A DNA stretch of 64,000 nt. It comes from Lepidurus packardi (taxonomy: Eukaryota; Arthropoda; Branchiopoda; Notostraca; Triopsidae). Position numbers and translations under genes: made by a program. Every line of letters begins with the position of its first letter. Within the stretch, counting starts at the first letter, position 1. Below the pieces are notes generated by a model. It saw only the letters and a list, made by a program, of their open reading frames with translations. It searched no databases and was not told the origin of the DNA. This document shows, in pieces, positions 23,401-36,728 of the stretch. Where the stretch lies: NCBI GenBank assembly GCA_023053545.1, contig JAKZAN010000007.1:7502001-7566000 (forward strand), read 5' to 3'.

Positions 23401-25485
23401 CTGTATAAAATTAAGAGGGGTGGATTAAATAAGAAAAAAGAACTTGCAGTTAGCCTACTTTCGCGCTCCCTCTTCACATTGTTTTCCGTTAGGCTTGGGT
23501 GCTTCCTGTTTTTGGGGAAAAGAAAATCAGGAACGGCGGTTGTGTGTCTCTTTTGGTGTTTTTTCTTAAAAAAAGCTTAGGTTTTAGCAGACGGCTGTTG
23601 CATGGCGGGGGCGAAATGCGAGCAGGGGAGCATTATAAGCATGGCTGGACAACGCATTTTCAAGGAACTCTAAAGGAGGGAAAAGATTTTAGTTTCGCTT
23701 CACTGGAGGAAAGCGAACATTTGGTTAGTCGTTTGCGTTGGAGCTGGGGAAAAAGCCATAGAAAAGCAGACAAGACAACAGCAGAGGGTGTCGCGGGCGA
23801 TGCCACGGGAACACTGTGGCCGATGCGCCCAGGGTGGGTTAATGAGAAAAACGAACTTTTGCGTGCAAGTATCCATCCCCCCTCTTTATATTGATGGTAT
23901 AGTGACGCGGGCTCTATCATTAAAAGCTGAGCTTGGGGACGTACTAGGGAAACACCCACTAATGAATCTCTATAGCTTTTACCCTGGGCTTACATACTCT
24001 CTTCTGTATAGCGTGTCGCTTTGCTTAGTTTCTTCCATTATTTCCATCATTGCACCTTAGAGCATGAAGGGCGGACTTTGCCGTCACATGCTTGGATGTG
24101 TTGATGTACGTTTTGCATTAGCTTTGGAAACCAAACCAAACTTGCTAGCCATTAGAACATCATTAACCTGAGAAAACTCGGTTTGTGATTTGGTTTATGG
24201 CACTCGGAAATGACAAGGAGTAAGAAAAGCGTTACCCAAAGCCAAACACTGTAATACGGACCCCGGAACGCAAAAGTAGGTTACCTCACGGCAAAAAAAG
24301 CGGAGTATAATTTCTTAAAAGACTGAGATTTCCCTCAAGTTGCTCCTTTTCCCAATAAGATAATTGGGAGTATCTGTGTGTCTAGAAAGCCCGGCTTTCT
24401 ACACAAATGGTTTGGTGCCTCTTGTAGTCATCATCATCAACTATGGGGGAGTTGAAAGCAAATTCACTAGCACTTATGCTTATTTGGCCACGGGAGTCTA
24501 GACAAAGGCTCGCATGCCTTATGGGCTGTAATTTTTTTCTTTTAATTTTTCTCGGTTCGCTTTATGCGTGTTCAATCGACGTCCCGGCGAATATGGCTTA
24601 CAACTCTGCTTGAGCTTGACGTCATTTTGATAACCGACATCATTCATCATCGAATGGTTGTCTTGCCAAGCGATTATGCTCCTTTTGTCTCTCAACTCAA
24701 TGAAATGGGCGCGGGAGCATAGAAAAGACGCTAGATATTCCCCACCAGCGAACAAAAAACAAGTACACCTTTTCCGAAAGCCGAATAACGCCCCATAATC
24801 TTAGGAAAATAGATCGAGTATTTGGCTTGGGTAAGAAGACAAGGGAAAAAAATGCCTTTGGGGTCGTCTGTTTTTGCTACGCTGATTACCTCGGATGACT
24901 CCTATGCCGAACGGGCACCAGAACCATGGGAAGAACTTCGAAGAGAATAACTTCCACCAGCCAAAAAAAAAAAAGTTCGAGTTGCTCCAACGAAGGGCAA
25001 CCCCAAAAAAGTTCAGGACTCCATAAATTGCGTTACCTTCAATTAGCTTTACCCCGGGGTGGTAAGCTTAACAAACCGGGTAAACCATCAAGCAGCATGT
25101 AAGAGAACATCCTTCCCAGCAAAAGTTGAGCCATCAGAAAGCCATAAATGTCTGTCGCAGAAATGGACCCTGGGCTGCTTATTCTTTTTGGTACGGAAAC
25201 TCCCCACCTCTCTATCTCAAATACACCCTCTTCTTTTTACCCCTTAGGATAGAAAAAAAAAAGGTTTTTGTGCCAAAAAGGGGATCTCAGCAAGGATTGG
25301 AAATGAGCTTTTCGGTCAATCTTTAGCAAAGGCTATAATTTATGCGGGCGTGTATAACTTCATCTTTCTTGGCTTTTCGATTATCTTGTTGGATCTATGT
25401 ATCTTTGCGCCCTACTCCCAATCACAAGAAACCTATCATTATCAATCCTTTGCCAACCTTCGCCAATGCTCAGCACATCACTCAC

Positions 25486-25526
25486 CAGAGTTGAAAACCC
25501 CAAACCAAATAAACACTTCTCGTTGA
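25486..25526 (-). other. Candidate 41-nt minus-strand microexon
   Basis: The segment is bounded by a strong acceptor (about 25 pyrimidine-rich bases, a CACTGAT branch-like motif, then TTTTGCAG) and a consensus donor CTG|GTGAGT. All three frames are open, so no peptide can be chosen. It sits between the minus-strand candidate exons at 36.3-36.9 kb and the candidate terminal exon at 17.3 kb. No homology is claimed. Confidence 0.25.
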
Positions 25527-28020
25527 CTGCAAAATCAGTGAAAAAAGAAAGAAAGAAAATAGAAAACGACAGTTTAAAAAGAAAGAAAGAAAATCTGTGC
25601 GTCTCCCTATGGAGCTTTTCGGAGCATTCAACGCTTTAGTTACGGATGTCATGAGCCCCAAGAATGAAACTTGACAATACGAAAAGCAGAAAGCGGAACG
25701 TTGCATACTAAAAGGGGTTGTCAGGACCGAGTTGCTTTTTTTCCCGGATATCACAGCATTGAAGGTCCGTCAACAGCCTCTTCAGTCTCTCTTTCGCTCT
25801 TCTTTTAACAATGCGGGGGTATTATGAGTGTTGCGTTCATACAGCGTTGACAAAAAGTCTCCATGTCCCCATAGGGTCAAACAATGTTGATGGACAAGCG
25901 CCAGATTGAAGCCTAAGAGTTCTTAAATGGGGCCCACTCCAGTCAACAAGTTCCCCATATAATCCGTCATGGACTCCCGGCCAGTGGTATGTCTCGTATG
26001 CTGTAAAACCCCTTTCATTAATGCAATCAAGAGAGGCATGACCCCAAACCTGCATATGTGGTTGAATAGTAAAAGTCGATCACAAGCAGCTGTTCATGCA
26101 CACAAGTTCCAACTCGACCTTTTAACCGACAGCATCTACACGGAAGCTATGCAAGAGAAGCGATCTCACTGTATATAGGAAAAGTCGGGACAAACTTGCT
26201 GGTAATGCTGCGTGCAAAGCTTCTGGCTACGGATGTCACTTACGAGCTAATACACCTTGTGCCCCTTCTCTTGAATGCTCTCTCACATAACCCCTTGCCC
26301 TTTCTTCTAACCTCAAAGCCGAAACCCTGACATTTTCCTTAGGACCTTTGACATCCTAACGTGACTTGGGCAACACTGCCTTTGCACGACTTACATATAT
26401 AGATACACTTCCACTGCTTGGGAAATTAATGGTGTTTTTCTCGCCCCCAAAGACCTCTAAAAAAGTTTTCAAGGTTGCAAGTCTAGAGAGACTAAGGGAC
26501 ACTAAAAATGACAGCGATAGCAATATTCTGTTTCTATTTTGTAGCCTGTTCTGTTTAAATTAACCTCCACACTCTCTTTCCCCGCAAGACCCGCAAAGTA
26601 TCTTATTCGCATGCCCTTCCTTAACATGCTTTATTAGCCTGCAAATGACGGTTTTATGCGTAACAGACAGTAAAACTTAAGCCTGGGTGGTGTCGTGTTC
26701 TACAGTAAGCTAGGGCAATTTCTCGGCACATTTATTCCTTTTCCTTAATTAGTCGCCCAATTTCTCCCAAAAAGCTCGAAAGGACATTAGGCTCGCGGAT
26801 TTTGACACAGAAAAAGATGGCTCGGCGTATGTCTACGTCCGGTGGAAAGCCCATACAACAACTAAAGTGCGTGTCTGCCATCATTTCACAATTCTCTCTA
26901 TATTGCTTCTTGATGACCTAGTAACCGGAAGATTTCAATCCCCTCATCTCTCATCGCTACGCCAAATCTCCTCTTTTTTTAATGACACAACTTTATGCTC
27001 ACAACAACACATGGCTCTTTGAAATTTGAGATCGGTTAAAAGCTTTTTTTCCCTTCTTCTTTTACATTTGAACTTTAAAATCAAACACATCTTCGAAAGT
27101 CGTTGGGCTTCAAAGGTTTAAACTTGTGAAATTACTGAGATGTGAAGAAACTGTAGTTGGGGTAAGGACTGACAGATGGGCTACCCCACATGTATATCCA
27201 ACCCTAGCCCAACAATCCCAGCAGTCATTTCAGTACAAATGCTTTATGCATTTCGTGGTTTACGTTGCCAAAGTCATTTAAGTTTAGCAGGCACAGGCAC
27301 ATAAGCTAAGAGCACCGCCCCATATGTCACCAGTCCGCATGTTGCAGCTTCCACGTTTGGCCGTTAGCTTCCCTTTTTGTCCCCCAATACTTTGGAGTAC
27401 TTGAGGTCGCCATCCTTTCATCACGGGACAAGAGCTCCGGGAAAGAATGACATGGTTCAATATACACATAACGTATAATGTAGCGTCTATAAATAAAAAA
27501 AGGACACAGTGTGCACAAGCGCAGCAAACTGGAATAAGTTAGGTTTTTTTTATTTATTTTTGGGCACTTCAACTTGAGGAGCCCAAAGAGGTTCCATTTT
27601 CCATGCGTTCAAGAAGCCCAAAGTGGAATTGCCCTATTGTGTCCTCTCACATGTGCCCTCATGCGACCTACTAGAAAGGTGCCTGATATGCCCACATCCT
27701 GCCGCCCGTATATGCATAATACACCGCCACATATCTAATGTTGCAAAGCCCACATGTGTGGCACGTTTAAACTTGGCCAAAGCAGAACCAGGGTGCAAAC
27801 CCAACAGCAGCGTTATGCAGATTGACTGCGGCTGCTTCTTCGGAAAAAAAGCTTTGCATCAGTAGGCCACAAAGACAGCTGGTTACAACCGGGGTCCATT
27901 GTTTGTCTTTCACAGGGCGAAAAACAAAACAACAAATTTATTCTAAAAAGAATAGAGTTAAAAATCGAGTTTGCATAGTGATACGTACCTTCCAATCATG
28001 CGCGAAATAGAAACAAATGG

Positions 28021-28298
28021 TACTACAAAAGGAATATATTACGAAGGACAGGATCAAGTAGCTTTGTGACATCACAGATGTATCACTTCACATAGCACCC
28101 AAGAGCTTCTTTCACTGCTGTTTACTTTTGTCTACAGTTTTAAGCATGGTAGTAAATAGTAACCATGGTAACTAGCACCGTAAGCCAAGTGACACCATGA
28201 CCTAAAGTTTGCATGCCAGTAACTTGAGAACGGCAAATGAAAAAATGTATTGTTTTATAGTAATATACACCACAAGTATCCATCAAAATCTCAACATG
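28021..28298 (+). repeat. Dispersed repeat copy 1, with RFX-like palindrome
   Basis: This stretch aligns in the same orientation with 53045-53331. Shared blocks include TAGCTTT(g/c)TGAC, TTTTAAGCATGG, AGTAACCATGGT, CCGTAAGCCA and a block of the form (a)TAACT(t/c)GAGAACG. It contains GTAACCATGGTAAC, which fits the RFX consensus GTNRCC-N2-RGYAAC. No open frame, poly(A) tail or clear terminal repeats are visible. It is probably a diverged non-autonomous transposable element, class unknown. Confidence 0.75.
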
Positions 28299-31273
28299 TA
28301 AATCTATTGCCTATTGCCCTTTAAAGGTGTATGTTTGGTGAATTCTCATAAAAAAACCTGTTACTTTATGTAAGAAAATTTGAGCTTCATCGCATGTCAA
28401 GCTTAGTTTAGAGGCCGAAAACTAAAAAAAAAGGGCTGTTTATATAAAAAAAAAAAAGCCAAGTGGATTCGTGTGGCTCCATGAAGGATTGACTAATGAG
28501 TTGTTTGGAAAAACACGCGTGCATACCGGTGTGGCCTCGCGTTTTCATTTCCAACTTCTATCTGTAGGGTGGAACAGCCTTTTTAGGTTTTATCACGCCT
28601 TTTGGGGAGTTCTGGTTAATGACCTACACCACATGTGAGTTTTACGATTTTGTTAGGGGTTAATAGAATGAGAGAGAGAGGGGCTAGAGAAAGGTACACT
28701 TTTTTGTAGACTTTTTGCCCCAGAGAATACACGATGTCGATGTCAGAGTGTGATGATGGATGGATTGCTCTGAATCCGTGATTACACCACATGCGAGGCA
28801 GCAAGCCAAACAGCTGGAACCCCAAGCTGGGGTTATATGCTGTGCTGCATGTTACAGCTCCAGATTTTGATCTTAAGCAAATTCAAAGAAAGGAACTAGG
28901 AGTTCTTGTTTCAAAAAGCCTTGGCTTTTAAGTTCTTATAGGCCTAAGGGGATGAAGCCAAAGCGGTAGAGTTTAAAAAAAGAGAAAAAAAATCTAATCA
29001 TCTCCCTTTTCGACAGGCGTACAAATTTTGATGGGCTTCTAAAGCTATAAGAGATGATGCTTGGCCGGCTTTAAGGAGGAATAATGTGTTATTTCTTCCT
29101 CATCTTAAGCTATCTTTGAGAAAAGCTCGATAATTCTTCATAAAGCCTCCAAATCTTTTAAAAGGTGTGGGAAACTCTTTTAAGAATGTTTAGTTCAGTT
29201 TTCGGGACTAGTTTGGAAAACCACCCTGGTCCTTTATGGGTGGCGGGGTATAAAGATCAAACTTCACTTATTGGCGAAGGGAAAAGGAGACCGGGTCGTG
29301 ATCGATTCCATTTGCAATAGCCGCTATAAACACGTTTTATAACTCCGGTTCAAACAGGGAGGTCATAAGGTGTGAGAGAAGGGGTTTTCTCCCTTAATAC
29401 TGTTACCCTGGAAATACTAACTTGAGAAATTATTACTTTTATACATAGGGTTGAATATGTCCAGGCGTCTCCCAGAACAGTTTTCTTTTCCTCTGAGCTT
29501 CAGGCCTTGTTGTTCCGCTCGGTTTTACCCACGCTTGCTAGTGTTGAAAAAAAAATATAATCATACTAAGAAAAAGGAAAGCATATACCTGGAACGGACC
29601 TGTATGAAAGATCCCACGAAAAAGGGTGAATTTTTGTGCAGCCTAAGTGATTTCAAAGGACAAATTACCTCTAAGGTAGAAAATTAAAAAATTGAAGAAA
29701 AAAAGCTACAACTCTGTAAAACATATAGAAGAAAACTAGCAAGTCCCAGAAGAGGCCGTTTCCCACGTTTACTGGTCGCTGTATAGCACAAGATACACGG
29801 GAGCTTTGAGAAACACCTGGTCAGTGGTTTTTCGGGGACGTCGCTTGCTTTTTCCGGTGTAGCAGCATATAAGCAAGATGGTTCTTGGTTCAATTAAGTG
29901 CTTCCTCAGGACGTCTCCCTCTTCAATACCGTCATTGTCAAGCCACATAAAAGCTCAAAAAAAGATACACCTGAGACTGCTGGGAAACAACCTGCAATAG
30001 GAAGGACACGCAGGTAAAGTTATCAATTACATGTAAAACTGAAAAGCTCTACTGTGTTTGGTTGACTGTACTGCTTCGGGTACAATGTACCCGATCGAAG
30101 CATGCTGCTCCTATGCAAATAAGACCACTATGACAAAGACTAATCACAAACTGCAAAAAAAAAAATGCGAAACTGGTACGGTACCTTTATATGCTAACAG
30201 AGAACTGTAAAATGAAAATCAGATAGTAAGTTTACAATTACATAGAATTTATTGGCAATTAAGGAAAGTTGTAGCATTACAGTTATGGTCGTAAAGGGCG
30301 TTTCAATTAGAAAATTAGAACGAGCAACTAACATATATTTATTACAAAATTACGGCCCTTTTGTTTTACATTGCATCAAGGACAAGAAGTAAGTAATCGT
30401 GATCGGCTCTGATGCAAAACAAAGCAATATAGCTCATTACAAACGAGACAAGAGCGTAAGGCAATTCATCTTCATTAAGACCAAATTTGGACTCTTCCGA
30501 TCTCAGCAAGGGTCAGGAGGTCTATGAATATCGGGGCTGATAAAGGTGGGAGAGCTGTAGGGAAAAGGGGGTGAGACCTTTAAATAAAGCTGGCAATTCG
30601 TACCACCAAGACTTTTTAGGGTCCAAGCTTTTGCAGTACGAAAAGCTGAGTATAACGTCTCAGACATCTACCAAACATTCAGCAGGTGTTACCTTGACCC
30701 TCAGGGTCCTTCTATATAGACAAGCCACCATTTGGGGTCTCAAGGCGTTTTAAAATCGGGAGGATTTATAAAGGGTTAACGGTCAAGCACAACGGGAAGA
30801 CTTTTAAACTGGGTTCTCACCATGATTGAGGTTATTCGATAAGTCTTTTCTAGTACATTTTGAAAGTGTGCAGTGTACATGCCACAAGCGTTGGCTGTGC
30901 TGTACACAAGCGTATTAAGATTCGTGGGAAAAGGGAAAACATGTATCGCGCTCCATTTTCTCTGTTGATCTTGCGGCTTTGCCAGGAAATGCAAGCGACT
31001 GAATGTAACAGAGCAACAGTTTATTTACGGATCAAACGATAATTGTAATTCTTGGAATTCCCTGCTTTTTTCATTGTCCCCGTCAGTCAACTTGCATTTG
31101 AATTCTAAAGTATTGTTCACCATATGCCCAGCAGAGCTGGAGAACTCTTTTTAAGTTTATCTACAGCTCGGAAGGGGCCCGTCAACATTTGCAAACAGAA
31201 GAGGAACATTCACGATAACGCGTTTTGATAAACATGCTCAGGATGCATTCCTGGAAATGGAATACATGCATTT

Positions 31274-31297
31274 CGGTTTCTTGGGTCCAAGAAACCG
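31274..31297. repeat. Short near-perfect hairpin
   Basis: CGGTTTCTTGG (31274-31284) and its exact complement (31287-31297) are separated by only two bases. No tract of T or A follows, and no gene is recognised nearby. It could form a cruciform or act as a palindromic binding site. Confidence 0.5.
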
Positions 31298-33227
31298 GAC
31301 TATGCCTCTTTGATACAAAAACAAAGACGTATGAGTTGACAGGGACCACTTCCGATTGCTTCGCAGCCATTCCCAGCTTATCTAATCACTTATATTATCA
31401 GTTCGTAGCGAAGCGTACTACATTAGTCACGTAACCAAGTACTTTTATCACCTCCAGGACCAAAAAGCCCGGGAATTCTGAGGCCATTCTGACTCTTATA
31501 AAAGAGAGGCTATCCAGCTCTGTTTTGCCTGGTAAAAACTGAACTGCCGACCGAGAAACAACCACAACATACTTTTATGTTATCATCCCGACTTGAAAAG
31601 CAATACAATGCATTGTTACTAATTCGCTGCTTTATTTTTCTTTATTTTATAAGCTAAGCCATTATTTCTATTATTTCTTCCACCAGATAATGAGATTTAT
31701 CGCTACCGATTCAAGGTAAAGCCCGGTTTCTAGTGGACTCTGCAACACTTCAACTTAAAGAGCATATGGAGCATGTCCTATTAAAAAGGAAGGGGGTGAT
31801 ACTAGAGTATAGAGTAGGTTCGTGCTTTGGAATTTGAGCATATGGCGCGTTTTAATGAAATTAAAAGCCTAAAGAGCACCAAGAGTAACAGACGCTCTCG
31901 AGCTTTTGCTACAGTTTGTAAGTAGCTACAATGCGTACAGTCCATACATGCACCCGAGCAAAAGCTCCTAACGAAAGAAAAGGACGTCTGGTCTAGATCA
32001 TGCCTTGACCTCGCATGACCCGGGTTCCCAGCGTGACCCGCCGACGCAGGCAAGGCTTTAGGGGGTGTAAGAAGAGGTCACGCCATGGGAGGCGTCAAAT
32101 AACTAGCATTGAGTAGGAATTGTACTGGTATATATGTGTATATATATAGAGAGAGAGACGGAGCCAAAGCGAAAGGCGATAAAGTCTTTAATGAGCCAAG
32201 GAATAATGACCAACACTCTAACATCAAGCTCCAATGCGTGAAATAATTAGAGAGTAGGTATAGTATAGAACAGTCTATAATAGGGTTAAGGAGGTTAGGA
32301 TGTATTATCCGTCCGACTCGGCAGCTAAATTGGTCTTCGATGAGTCTGTAATTGACTCTGCCCAGGTTCGAGAGCGAGCTCACCCTTTGCTAATGCTTAT
32401 ACTTCCCAGGCAAATTGATAAATACATCCCCATTGCTCCTCAATCATCTCTGTTCTGTCCCGCATGGGTAATTTCCCGAATGCACGGGCCTTTCACAATA
32501 GCAGGGCGTTGTACTGCCCTATAGTCCTGTAAAATACCCCGTAGAAAAGCCAAGCGTTAGAAAAGGGGACGACGAAAGAAGAAAGGGTTGCTCCTTGTTT
32601 TGGAAACAACGCCTGCTTGTGGGAAGACCTTCTGTTACACCTTACTCTGTCCGAGTCTGATTGCAGCAGAGCACGTGGTTCCCGTAAAAAATAAGAGAAG
32701 AGAATCGGTAATGTTGTAAGCCGGAAGTTTATGGTTCTTGAACCTGCTTCGTTTGTAGCGTAGCATCTCTGGTTCGTCCAAAGAAGACACATATGCTAAG
32801 TCAGGAAAAGCCAAGTTCAAAACCTAAACACGCAGAGGTTACGGGGGCCCTATGGCCAGATTTAGCATTCTCGGGGAGAGGATAAGATGAGGGGTGCATT
32901 GTCACAAGTCAACGGAAGCAACAAAAGGCGGCCGAGGAGAAACGCCCCCACATCCGGCCCAAAAGAGTCACCATATAGCTCCTTCAAACACATACAGCCT
33001 TTTTGGGGAGCGAGCTTTTTCCAGACAAGCTAATTGGGATTTGGTCAGGAAAGACCCCTTCCTTATACACAAATTGCACAGGGGTAAAAATCGGAATAAT
33101 ACTGAAGAAAATGACCAGATGGGGTGGAGAAAAACTGTAAGAGAAACAGAGGGTAAGCGCACACGATATAGTCGTACCCAAAAGCCAAGCCAACCAAGCT
33201 ATAAACACGTTTCGTTTCTTACTACAG

Positions 33228-33382
33228 ACACCTGGCATATACACAAGTCAGAGCGAGGGCTGCAAGTTGCTGTGACGGTTCCACACGACGACGATCGTCT
33301 CAGTCCACCCTCTACTATCCCGATTGATCCTTTACCTTTGTCCCCTACTATTATAACTGCCTCATACATTTGCTATTGTTGA
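33228..33382 (+). CDS. Candidate terminal coding exon of unknown gene
   Basis: A pyrimidine-rich acceptor (TTTCTTACTACAG) is followed by an open frame of about 51 codons ending in TGA at 33380-33382, with Pro-rich text such as RLSPPSTIPIDPLPLSPT. An AT-rich, stop-rich stretch follows that resembles a 3' UTR and contains AATAAA at 33467-33472. Upstream exons were not found. The family is not recognised and the call rests only on signals. Confidence 0.2.
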
Positions 33383-36336
33383 ATCTTATGGTTGCATATT
33401 GTTGTTACGTATGTATTTGCATTTGTCGCATACTGTTGAGCTGAGGTCGTTTACAATTTGTATTAAAATAAATGTATTTCTATTATTACTATTATTATTT
33501 TTAACAAGTTGAAAAGAAATATGTGTGAGTGTCAGTTTCTTCAGAAGCACTGCCTGATAAGGCTGCAGACGACAGTGCAACTCACACGCAGCAAATCTTG
33601 ATTTAATTTTTTTGTGTCCCTTTCAGGCAGCAGGGGGAGGGAGGCCAAGGGAGGTATAATAACATTTACAAAAAGAGGCAAAACCCATAAACCAAGTCGG
33701 ATAAGATCGATACGTGGCAGTACCTTTTACATAATGTACCCATCAGCATCGTATACGGTAAGCCGTCACTACAGCTACTCCGCCTTCCCAAAAAGTCATT
33801 ACTAGAAAAGCCCTGACGTGCCTTTTTATTATTTTTATTTTTCAATTATTTCTACCTCTGCTATTTAACCAAGTGTTGCAGCACAAAACAGGTAGTTCGA
33901 GATTCATTTTTTTTTTTTTTTACTTTTGGGGTATGGCGAAGGGAGGCTTTGGCAACACGTTCCTGCAATGCCAATCTCAGATGCCCGGAGAAGACAAACG
34001 CCACAGCGGGGGAGTATTAGCGTGAAACACGGCGTGCTAGCCGTAACAGAAGCATTCCCCCTTCAACCTTTTGCTGACTTGTCTTACGGTCAATAACGAA
34101 AACTACACAGCGCACTCTCTTTCCCTTTCTCCCTCTCTTTTACCTTTGGTCTTCTCCGTGTATATTCTTGGAGAAGTCACCACACCAAAAAGGAACCAAA
34201 ACAGCTGCCCAAGAAAATGGCACTCGGAAACCCACCCCAGGAAGAAGGTTTTTATGGCTTATGGTACACAGCTGGTCTTGAAACAAATGTAGGAAAAAAT
34301 CGCGCGAGCGTCTTTAACGGAAGCTTCCGTTTCTGTGGTTTATTTCTTCCTTCCACAACCCCTTAATGTATAAAACGTACAAAAAGCTACCCCTTCTGTT
34401 GGGACTCGACTCTTGAAGAAACATGCATGAAAACCCGAAGAAACATAGTAACCAGCACTTTATTTTTTAATGGCCAGACCAATCCAAGGAAATTACTCCG
34501 TCTGCTGATTGCGTGATTGCGAGCATTACAAAGGGAATATACAATACTCCTAGGGTTTACTAGGGATGTTAAATTTTTCTTGAAGAAAAACCCAGAGAAA
34601 AAAGAAAAGGCATGGCTGGCTGCGATTAACAAGTAGCCAGCGCGGGCCGTCTGCGCCAAGATTTAGGAGGTCATAAAGAAACCCGGCAGGGAGTCGCCGA
34701 ACAAGTAGCTACTGGTTCCCCACCCCAAAAAATTCATCAACCCCGAATAAAAACAGAAACTTTTTTTTATTGCTTTACTTCATTTGCAGCGACTGTCTAC
34801 TAAAGACGGGACCTGTATACGCTATGCAAAGATTGCCTATGAGAGAGAAAGAGAGAGGGAGAAAGGCCAAAGTTGCACAAAGTCAGATATTGCAAGGCTG
34901 GAGACATGCCTTTTGGGTGGTTTTTGCTGCCTTGTAAGGGTCTTGTATCATGCTAACTTTGCGTGGCACTTACCACAAAAGCAAGTCCACACCCCAGCCA
35001 TTATTTCTCGCGTAATAGCTAGGCCTGTTTCTATTCAATTTCCATAGGTCTTCTATATATGAACAAGTTAAAGCTTGGGGCTGGGTTGGGGTTACCTGTC
35101 TTGTACTCCGTGGTCGTTTTTGGGTGTTGTCTCTCCTCTTTCTATCTCTCTCATCCGTACCCTTATGGATCTGCTTGCATGCTCAGGCTTATCAAACTTG
35201 GCCGACGGAACCACAGCATCAGTGCCGCGACGCCATCAGGGTAACATTTCACCCAAACTGGTGTCAAATCCCCTGTTTCTGTGGCCCATCAAGGTGGGTC
35301 TCACAGGCTCTGTCCCCTCATAGCCTTTTATAGTCAAAAAGCTCGGGCAAATGAACCAAAAGCTCTTTTGACTAATTCCGGGACGAAAACTGAAACCCCG
35401 TGGAGCAGTACAAGAGCATTTCTTGTGATTTTCGACAGTCGTCTACGGTTGTCAGTTGAGTGTTTTTCAAAACGCTGACGTCCGATAATTGGGGTTGTTA
35501 TATTCATTGGCTTTATAAAGACGCTGCTTATAAAAGACGAGGCTTGGCTCGCTTTTTAAATCCACAAAGAGCTATTGTAGCGAGGAACGTTCTAAAGCAA
35601 TATAACGCGCCAGCTAATAAAAAAGAGTAACGTTGAAAGAGCCCACCTACCGTTGCGAAAATCCGGCTAGAGGAAGCAAGGCTGCCGTCTCACGTCAGAA
35701 TTTTCTTTCCCGGATTCAGCAAATCCGAGGGCGTATGCCCTGCGGCTGGAAATTGTAACTAGCAAACGCTGTCGCCTCTTGCCGCGAACGTGTGAAGACG
35801 AGTGAGTAGCGTGCCACTTGTCCGCAATGCAAGAGGGGAATACGAACCACAATATTGTGACATTGCTTTTTAGAGATCAAATGATCAACATTTTTTATTT
35901 TTTTATTTCGCCCAGCGTTCCAATTCCATTCCTTTCCTCTTTCCCCCCCTTTTCCATGCTCAGCAATCGCGGAGTCCCACTTTATCCAAGCCGTGTATGT
36001 GTGACAGGAGGCGGGGACCGTGACGATGCCCGAGACGTTGTGGTTCTTTTTTGTACCGTGAAGTGCTATATTACATGGCATAGTTTGACTGTCCTAACCG
36101 TTTAGTTTTATTCCCTTCCAAAGCAGATGTAAATGACGTTAAATGTAATTCAGGTTGTAAACGAGTTTTTTTTTCATAATTGGTTATGTGAAAATGATTT
36201 AAGTTTAGTTTCACGGGCAAAAATTTTTTCTTTGTAATCAGTAAGCACAACTGCAATTCAGTGTTGTGATTATTTCATGATTACAAGTCGGATCTCCTAG
36301 CTTTGCTGAGCCTAAGCAAAAGTGTAATACACTCAC
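33383..36336. other. Sparse region, no recognised gene
   Basis: AT-rich stretch after 33383 with AATAAA at 33467-33472, then mixed-composition DNA. One possible minus-strand first exon starts at an ATG near 35022 and would end before GTAAGT near 34977, but it encodes only nine residues and is not called. Open frames on both strands overlap each other and show no known motif. Confidence 0.35.
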
Positions 36337-36536
36337 CTTGTAAACTATCAGGTGGCCGCCCTTCTCGTGTTTTAGCATGAGCGCGAGGGCCTTCTCAATG
36401 TAGTCAGTCCCATGTGCTCCTCCCCCTCTGTTGCCATCCTCCCCCTTCTCTCCCACTGTTCCTTTTCGCTTTGCCCCCCGCGTGACGTCAAGCACACGTG
36501 ACCGGCTCTTTTTGATTCTATTGGGTAAAAGCCTCC
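36337..36536 (-). CDS. Candidate internal exon, minus strand
   Basis: A fully open frame of 66 codons plus two bases runs from a moderate acceptor (GTTGTTAAAG) to a consensus donor AAG|GTGAGT at 36337. The text is basic at first (RIKKSRSR, RGAKRKG), then Gly-rich, then helical-looking (YIEKALALMLKHEKGG, HLIVYK). Its entry phase matches the exit phase of the candidate exon at 36729-36936. It has no ATG near its start apart from one late Met. The protein is not recognised. A CRE and an E-box lie inside it, so it may instead be promoter DNA of the CDK inhibitor gene. Confidence 0.3.
36483..36524 (+). promoter_or_regulatory. CRE, E-box and inverted CCAAT cluster upstream of the CDK inhibitor
   Basis: TGACGTCA (36483-36490), CACGTG (36495-36500) and ATTGG (36520-36524) lie within 42 bp, about 520 bp before the CDK inhibitor ATG. 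They are followed by a TCAGT initiator-like sequence near 36568 and a possible 5' UTR donor CAA|GTGAGT near 36609. Such clusters are typical of animal cell-cycle promoters. The site overlaps the candidate minus-strand exon, so the two readings compete. Confidence 0.4.
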
Positions 36537-36728
36537 CTTTAACAACACAACGACCGTTAGCGCTTGTCAGTCGAATTCAAACTTCTGAGGGCCTAGTAGG
36601 CGACGGACAAGTGAGTGTGCAAAAGGTTAGTGCTGTACAGGAGTGGAAATGTGTTAGGCCTACATTTGAATAACCGTTGGACACTTCGATTCAAACTCTC
36701 CCTACACACCCTTTACCGTGGAACTTAC

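Larger units (their letters stand above)
17438..33227. other. Large sparse region, no assembled gene
   Basis: Roughly 16 kb without a recognisable protein. Several splice-like sites occur. Examples are a 22-nt CT-rich tract ending CAG at about 18876 (plus), a strong minus-strand acceptor near 20575, and the minus-strand microexon candidate at 25486-25526. They cannot be connected with confidence. One copy of a dispersed repeat lies at 28021-28298 and a near-perfect 24-bp palindrome at 31274-31297. The region may be introns of a long minus-strand gene beginning near 36.9 kb. Confidence 0.35.
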
